From Adhaeribacter aerolatus (GTDB taxonomy: Bacteria > Bacteroidota > Bacteroidia > Cytophagales > Hymenobacteraceae), in the NCBI RefSeq assembly GCF_007991635.1, contig NZ_BJYS01000037.1, positions 1-64,000 on the forward strand: a stretch of 64,000 nucleotides of DNA, written 5' to 3'. The translations under genes and the position numbers were made by a program. How positions within the stretch are numbered: the stretch's first letter is position 1; each line of letters opens with the position of its first letter. The notes beneath the pieces are model-generated. The model was not told the DNA's origin and did no database searches. It worked only from the letters and a program-made list of their open reading frames with translations. Shown one piece after another: positions 60,277-64,000 of the stretch.

Positions 60277-60654
60277 ATCAGGTTAATAAAAAAGATTATC
60301 CGCTTGGAGCCTGTTATTCCTGTATTATAGATGAAGCTGTAAAGTATTTTAAAGTTGGTTGCCATTAGTGGTGTTATTACCACTAAAGAAGCCTTCACCC
60401 GACTATTTGCCGGTAAAAACACACGGCACCGGCTAGGGCCTAAACAACTATTAAAATGCTAATTATCTTTAATATGTAAAAGGCTGAAGAGGGTAAATGA
60501 ATATTTTTAAATTGAGTGAAATGATAAAGTTTATCGGCTAATTCCTGAGAAACTTAAGATAAACCATTATACCTGCAGATTAAGCAAAGAACCGCTTCCT
60601 TTCCCTTTTGAGCGAAAGGAAGCATTGGTTCTTTGCTATCCACAACCACCCAAA
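60277..60654. other. 378-base intergenic region before GH109-type gene
   Basis: No gene-like frame. It holds the susD terminator hairpin at 60584-60636 and, closer to 60276, the probable promoter and leader of the GH109-type gene. No exact promoter box was fixed by eye. Confidence 0.5.
60584..60636 (-). terminator. Long hairpin after susD
   Basis: Twenty base pairs in two stacked parts: GCAAAGAACC/GGTTCTTTGC (60584-60593 and 60627-60636) and GCTTCCTTTC/GAAAGGAAGC (60594-60603 and 60614-60623). There is a 3-base bulge (ATT) and a 10-base loop. It lies 19 bases past the susD stop on the minus strand. One of the strongest hairpins in the window; terminates or attenuates susCD. Confidence 0.8.
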
Positions 60655-62142
60655 TTATGGATTCTGCGTTAAGTTAGGATTCGTTAACAATTCATTTTGC
60701 GGAACAAAGTAAACTACCCGCGGACTGTTTGGCTCGACTATCTGCACATTTTGCCCGCTTAGTAAGTGGTAGCCCGGATAATTTCGCACCAGGGGCATAT
60801 TATTCCGGAATAAATCATACTTGCGCCAGCCTTCAAAGGCGAGTTCTAATCTTCTTTCTTCCAGTACTACCGATAATACCGAAGGATGACCTTTTAAATC
60901 TCCTAAGGTATACAGCGCATCGCCCGATAAACCGGCTCTTTTCCGGATTAAGTTCACATCATCCAGCGCCAACTGGTTTTTGCCTAATTTGGCATTGGCT
61001 TCGGCCCGCATCAGGTAAATATCGGCTAACCGCAAATAAACCGGCGAACTCAGGGTTTGCAATCCTTCCTGCCACGAGTATTTGTTAATGTAATATTTCT
61101 CCAGACCGTTTCTTTTCTCCAGAACTGGTTTCCCCTGGGCATCATAGGTAATATTTCCCTGCGCATTGCGGATATACACGGGTTCTACAAAACTTTGGCG
61201 GGCATCATTCGGGTTTTTATTTAATAAATTCCGGTAAGTTTCAGAAGCGTACATTTCGCCCCAGCCTGCGCCATTCTGGCTGTAGTACAACGAGCCAATC
61301 GCCGCTTTGGCCATGTCGTCGGTAGCAATATGCTTAATGGCAAAAATGGTTTCGGGGTTACTTTCGTTGGCGACCGTAAAATATTTCTTAAACGGCTCCG
61401 TATCCATTAATTTGTAGCGCTTGGAGTTAATAACCTTCTCCGCATATTCAATGGCTTTGGCGTTATCTTCCTTGTATAAATACACCCGGGATAACAGCGC
61501 GTAGGTTACTTCTTTAGAAGCAAAACTGCTGTTTTTCGCTACCGTCATTAACTCGGCAGCTTTGAGCAAATCGGCTATTACAAAATCATAAACTTCTTTA
61601 ACAGTACTCCGGGGTGGTAGCGCCGTTACATCGGTATCTTTCCGAATCATTACCCCCGCCGAGGCGCCCTTATCCTGTGAATAGGGCCGTCCGAAAAGAT
61701 TTACCAAATCGAAGTGCGCCATGGCCCGCAGAAAATAATTTTCGCCGAGCAGTTGGTCGGTTACCGGCGACTTTCCTTCCGGAATTGATTCTATTGCTGC
61801 ATTGGTACCATATATTACTTTATAAGCGGCGAGCCAGAATTCCCGGGTCCGGTCCATGTTTACCACGTGCTGGTAATTATAGGCGAAAAACAGGTGGTTG
61901 GTAGTGGTACCGCTCAAAGTAACATTATCGCTGGCGTACTCGGTTAATACGTGCAGGTTTTTGGCGTAATTATTTCCTTTCAGGTTGGCATAATTACCCA
62001 ATGTAGCGGCTTCTATCCCATCCTGCGTGGTAAAGATAGTATCGGCCGACTTGCCGTTGTAAGGTTCCAGGGTCAGCTCGCAGGACGTTGAAGTTAATAA
62101 AAGTCCTGCTGTCAGCAATTGGTACAATATATTCTTTTTCAT
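60655..62142 (-). CDS. SusD/RagB-family glycan-binding lipoprotein
   Basis: SusD-like lipoprotein of 495 residues with lipobox STSC (Cys21). Hallmarks: LEPYNGKSADTIFTTQDGIEAATLGNYANL, LLGENYFLRAMAHFDLVNLFGRPYSQD, YLRLADIYLMRAEANAKLG, VVLEERRLELAFEGWRKYDLFRNN and a C-terminus VYFVPQNELLTNPNLTQNP. Its susC partner starts upstream and ends 29 bases before this gene. The pair belongs to the RagAB/NanU-like branch and differs from the four pairs of the sulfatase cluster. Next to a GH109-type gene, it may import GalNAc-containing oligosaccharide. Confidence 0.93.
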   Translation of the reverse strand: MKKNILYQLLTAGLLLTSTSCELTLEPYNGKSADTIFTTQDGIEAATLGNYANLKGNNYAKNLHVLTEYASDNVTLSGTTTNHLFFAYNYQHVVNMDRTREFWLAAYKVIYGTNAAIESIPEGKSPVTDQLLGENYFLRAMAHFDLVNLFGRPYSQDKGASAGVMIRKDTDVTALPPRSTVKEVYDFVIADLLKAAELMTVAKNSSFASKEVTYALLSRVYLYKEDNAKAIEYAEKVINSKRYKLMDTEPFKKYFTVANESNPETIFAIKHIATDDMAKAAIGSLYYSQNGAGWGEMYASETYRNLLNKNPNDARQSFVEPVYIRNAQGNITYDAQGKPVLEKRNGLEKYYINKYSWQEGLQTLSSPVYLRLADIYLMRAEANAKLGKNQLALDDVNLIRKRAGLSGDALYTLGDLKGHPSVLSVVLEERRLELAFEGWRKYDLFRNNMPLVRNYPGYHLLSGQNVQIVEPNSPRVVYFVPQNELLTNPNLTQNP

Positions 62143-62171
62143 TTCAAATCAGTTTTAAAGAATCTAAAAAA

Positions 62172-64000
62172 TTACAGCCCCAGATTAATGCCAAAGAGTA
62201 CTTTCTTGCTTAAAGGATAAGGCGTATCCAGAATGCCGTTATCAAAATTAACCTCCGGATCCAGACCGGAATATTTTGTCCAGGTATGCAGGTTATCGGC
62301 CGACACGAACACGTTCAGGTTGCTGAAACTTAATTTCTGGATCCAGGTGGCCGGGATTTCATAATTCAAGCGGATATTCCGCAAGCGGATATAGCTGCCA
62401 TCCTCTAAAAACCGGGAAGAAGGTTTGTTGGAGTTGGTACCACCACCTCCCAGAATCGGGAAAGGGTGGGTTGCAACATCGCCTGGTTTTTCCCATCTGG
62501 TCCAGCCGTTTTTCAACTTCACCTGGCCGTTGGTTGGATAAGCGCCATCGGCATCCATCGATTCCCGGTCGGAATTATAAAGCAGGTTGCCGCTCACGAA
62601 GTTAAAGAACACGTTCAGGCTTAAACCTTTGTAGGCAAAATTATTTGTAAAACCACCGGTAAAATCCGGACTGGCTTTACCCACTACCTGTAAAGTAGCC
62701 AGGTTGTAGTTAGAAGTTTTTTCTACCTGGGTAACTTTGCCATCGGCATCATAGGTGAGCTTTTCCCATAACGGGCCACCGGTCTGCGGGTCTACGCCGG
62801 CCCATTTTTGCATGTACCAGGTACGCAGGGGTTGCCCCACCATTACCCTTCTTAATCCGTTTACAATCGGTTGATCGTTATACAAAGAAGTTACTTCGTT
62901 GCGGTTAAACCCAACATTAAAGTTCGTTTCCCAGGTAAAATCGGAAGTAGCAATATTAGTTGTGTTTAATTCAATATCTACCCCATTGTTCCGGATGGTA
63001 CCAATATTTTGAATCTGGGAGGTGAAACCGGAAGCCGAAGATAAAGGCACATCAAATAACAAACCTTTGTTGTCGCGCTGGTAAGCATCAACCGCAATGT
63101 CAATCCGTTTGAACAAACCAATATTTAAACCAACGTTGGTCGTATAAGCTTTCTCCCAGGTTAAATTGGGGTTAGCCAATCGGGAAGGAATAGCGGCGGA
63201 AATACCGGCATATTGCGTAGAATAACTGTACAAAGCGCGGGTTATAAAATCGGCAATGTTGGCATTACCGGTAGTGCCGTAACTGGCCCGGAACTTTAAT
63301 AAAGACAAAGGACCGGATTTAGGCATGAAATCCTCGTTCGATACTATCCAGGAACCGCCGAAGGCATAAAAATTACCATATTGGTTATTAGAGCCAAATT
63401 TAGAAGAACCGTCGCGGCGGAAAGACGCTACCCCGAAATATTTATTATTATAACTGTAATCTACCTGGGAAAAATAAGAGTTGAAAGCGCTCTTATATTT
63501 AGAACCGGTTATCCCCACCGGAACCGCCGCTACATCCATAATTTCCAGGCCCGATGGCACGCCGCCGCCCTGGCTGTTCAGGTTATCGCCGTAGTTGGTT
63601 TGGAATTCTGCTCCTAAAATACCGCTCAGGCTGTGGTTCCCGAAATTTTTAGCGGCTTTTAACAAATTAGAATTCAATAATGATTGCGCGTATCTGATAT
63701 TATTCGTTAACAAGCCTTTCCGCAGGGAGCCGGTAGGAGTTTTGGGGTCCGCATAAAGTTCAGCACGGGCACTGCTGATATCGGCCCGGTTCGTAGTCGA
63801 GAAACTTAACCAATCATTAATATCATAATTCAGCATTAAATCGCCTTGTATATTATTACCTCTTTCATTGGAGTAATTTAAAGGCAGATAAAACAGGAAG
63901 TTAGTCCGCTCCCGTCCCCGCCAGTCTGCTTCCTGGCCGGTACGGACGGTTCCATCCGGGTTATAAGGCGCATCCCAGGGCAGGTTCCGGAAGGCCTGGT
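62172..64000 (-). CDS. SusC/RagA-family TonB-dependent transporter, cut by window edge
   Basis: C-terminal part of a TonB-dependent porin. The frame stays open to the window end (position 64000), with residues such as QAFRNLPWDAPYNPDG near the edge, so the internal Met at 63836 is not the start. The visible barrel has the usual SusC pattern: YFGVASFRRDGSSKFG, LLKFRASYGTTGNANI, NPNLTWEKAYTTNVGLNIGLF, IQNIGTIRNNGVDIELN, ASPDFTGGFTNNFAYKG and a C-terminus PLSKKVLFGINLGL. Signal peptide, regulatory domain and plug lie outside. It pairs with the following susD at 60655. Confidence 0.93.
   Translation of the reverse strand, partial: QAFRNLPWDAPYNPDGTVRTGQEADWRGRERTNFLFYLPLNYSNERGNNIQGDLMLNYDINDWLSFSTTNRADISSARAELYADPKTPTGSLRKGLLTNNIRYAQSLLNSNLLKAAKNFGNHSLSGILGAEFQTNYGDNLNSQGGGVPSGLEIMDVAAVPVGITGSKYKSAFNSYFSQVDYSYNNKYFGVASFRRDGSSKFGSNNQYGNFYAFGGSWIVSNEDFMPKSGPLSLLKFRASYGTTGNANIADFITRALYSYSTQYAGISAAIPSRLANPNLTWEKAYTTNVGLNIGLFKRIDIAVDAYQRDNKGLLFDVPLSSASGFTSQIQNIGTIRNNGVDIELNTTNIATSDFTWETNFNVGFNRNEVTSLYNDQPIVNGLRRVMVGQPLRTWYMQKWAGVDPQTGGPLWEKLTYDADGKVTQVEKTSNYNLATLQVVGKASPDFTGGFTNNFAYKGLSLNVFFNFVSGNLLYNSDRESMDADGAYPTNGQVKLKNGWTRWEKPGDVATHPFPILGGGGTNSNKPSSRFLEDGSYIRLRNIRLNYEIPATWIQKLSFSNLNVFVSADNLHTWTKYSGLDPEVNFDNGILDTPYPLSKKVLFGINLGL

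Noticed and set aside
62172-63836. A complete 554-residue SusC starting at 63836
   Set aside because: The frame continues open to the window edge with barrel-like sequence, so the Met at 63836 is internal.
1-64000. CRISPR arrays, tRNA or rRNA genes
   Set aside because: No regularly spaced repeats and no cloverleaf or rRNA-like conserved stretches were seen by eye.

Overview
This window looks like the chromosome of a Bacteroidota bacterium. Evidence is five SusC/SusD pairs with the VVVGYGTQKK plug motif, SusD lipoproteins, A/T-rich leaders without strong Shine-Dalgarno sites, and many secreted sulfatases. Style and sequence feel suggest the Cytophagales/Hymenobacteraceae (Adhaeribacter-like), but that placement is inference. 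No rRNA, tRNA or CRISPR was seen.

Layout. (1) 1-1395: a broken Tn5/IS50-like IS4-family transposase with one recognisable IS end. (2) 1527-36910, all on the minus strand: nine family-S1 sulfatases interleaved with four susC-susD pairs. Several transcription units are separated by strong hairpins, typically just after susD. The sulfatases are of several types: three resemble N-sulfoglucosamine sulfohydrolase, two iduronate-2-sulfatase, one GlcNAc-6-sulfatase, and three arylsulfatase A/GALNS. No polysaccharide lyase or classical glycoside hydrolase lies among them. (3) 36911-38212: an AT-rich stretch without a convincing gene. (4) 38213-44222, minus strand: a NagX/HGSNAT-like membrane protein, a PhoD-like phosphatase, a DMT-type permease and a DeoR/AgaR-type repressor.

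(5) 44498-56551, plus strand, mostly tightly packed: agaS-like ketose/aldose isomerase, two PfkB kinases and a GatY/KbaY-type aldolase. These form a tagatose-6-phosphate route for galactosamine. They run directly into three secreted amidohydrolases and three Tat-exported Gfo/Idh/MocA proteins of the GH109 (alpha-N-acetylgalactosaminidase) type. (6) 56784-64000, minus strand: a CehA/McbA-like PHP metallohydrolase, a fourth GH109-type protein and a fifth susD-susC pair cut by the window edge.

Together the window reads as a locus for a sulfated, N-acetylgalactosamine-bearing glycan. SusCD complexes would import oligosaccharides, sulfatases remove sulfate, and the NAD-dependent GH109-type enzymes release GalNAc in the periplasm. 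A permease and the NagX-like protein would handle the hexosamine at the inner membrane, and the AgaS/kinase/aldolase set would send it to triose phosphates under a DeoR-type repressor. The GalNAc-6-phosphate deacetylase is missing. The three amidohydrolases fused into the operon are the most interesting unexplained part; they could be deacylases or sugar lactonases.
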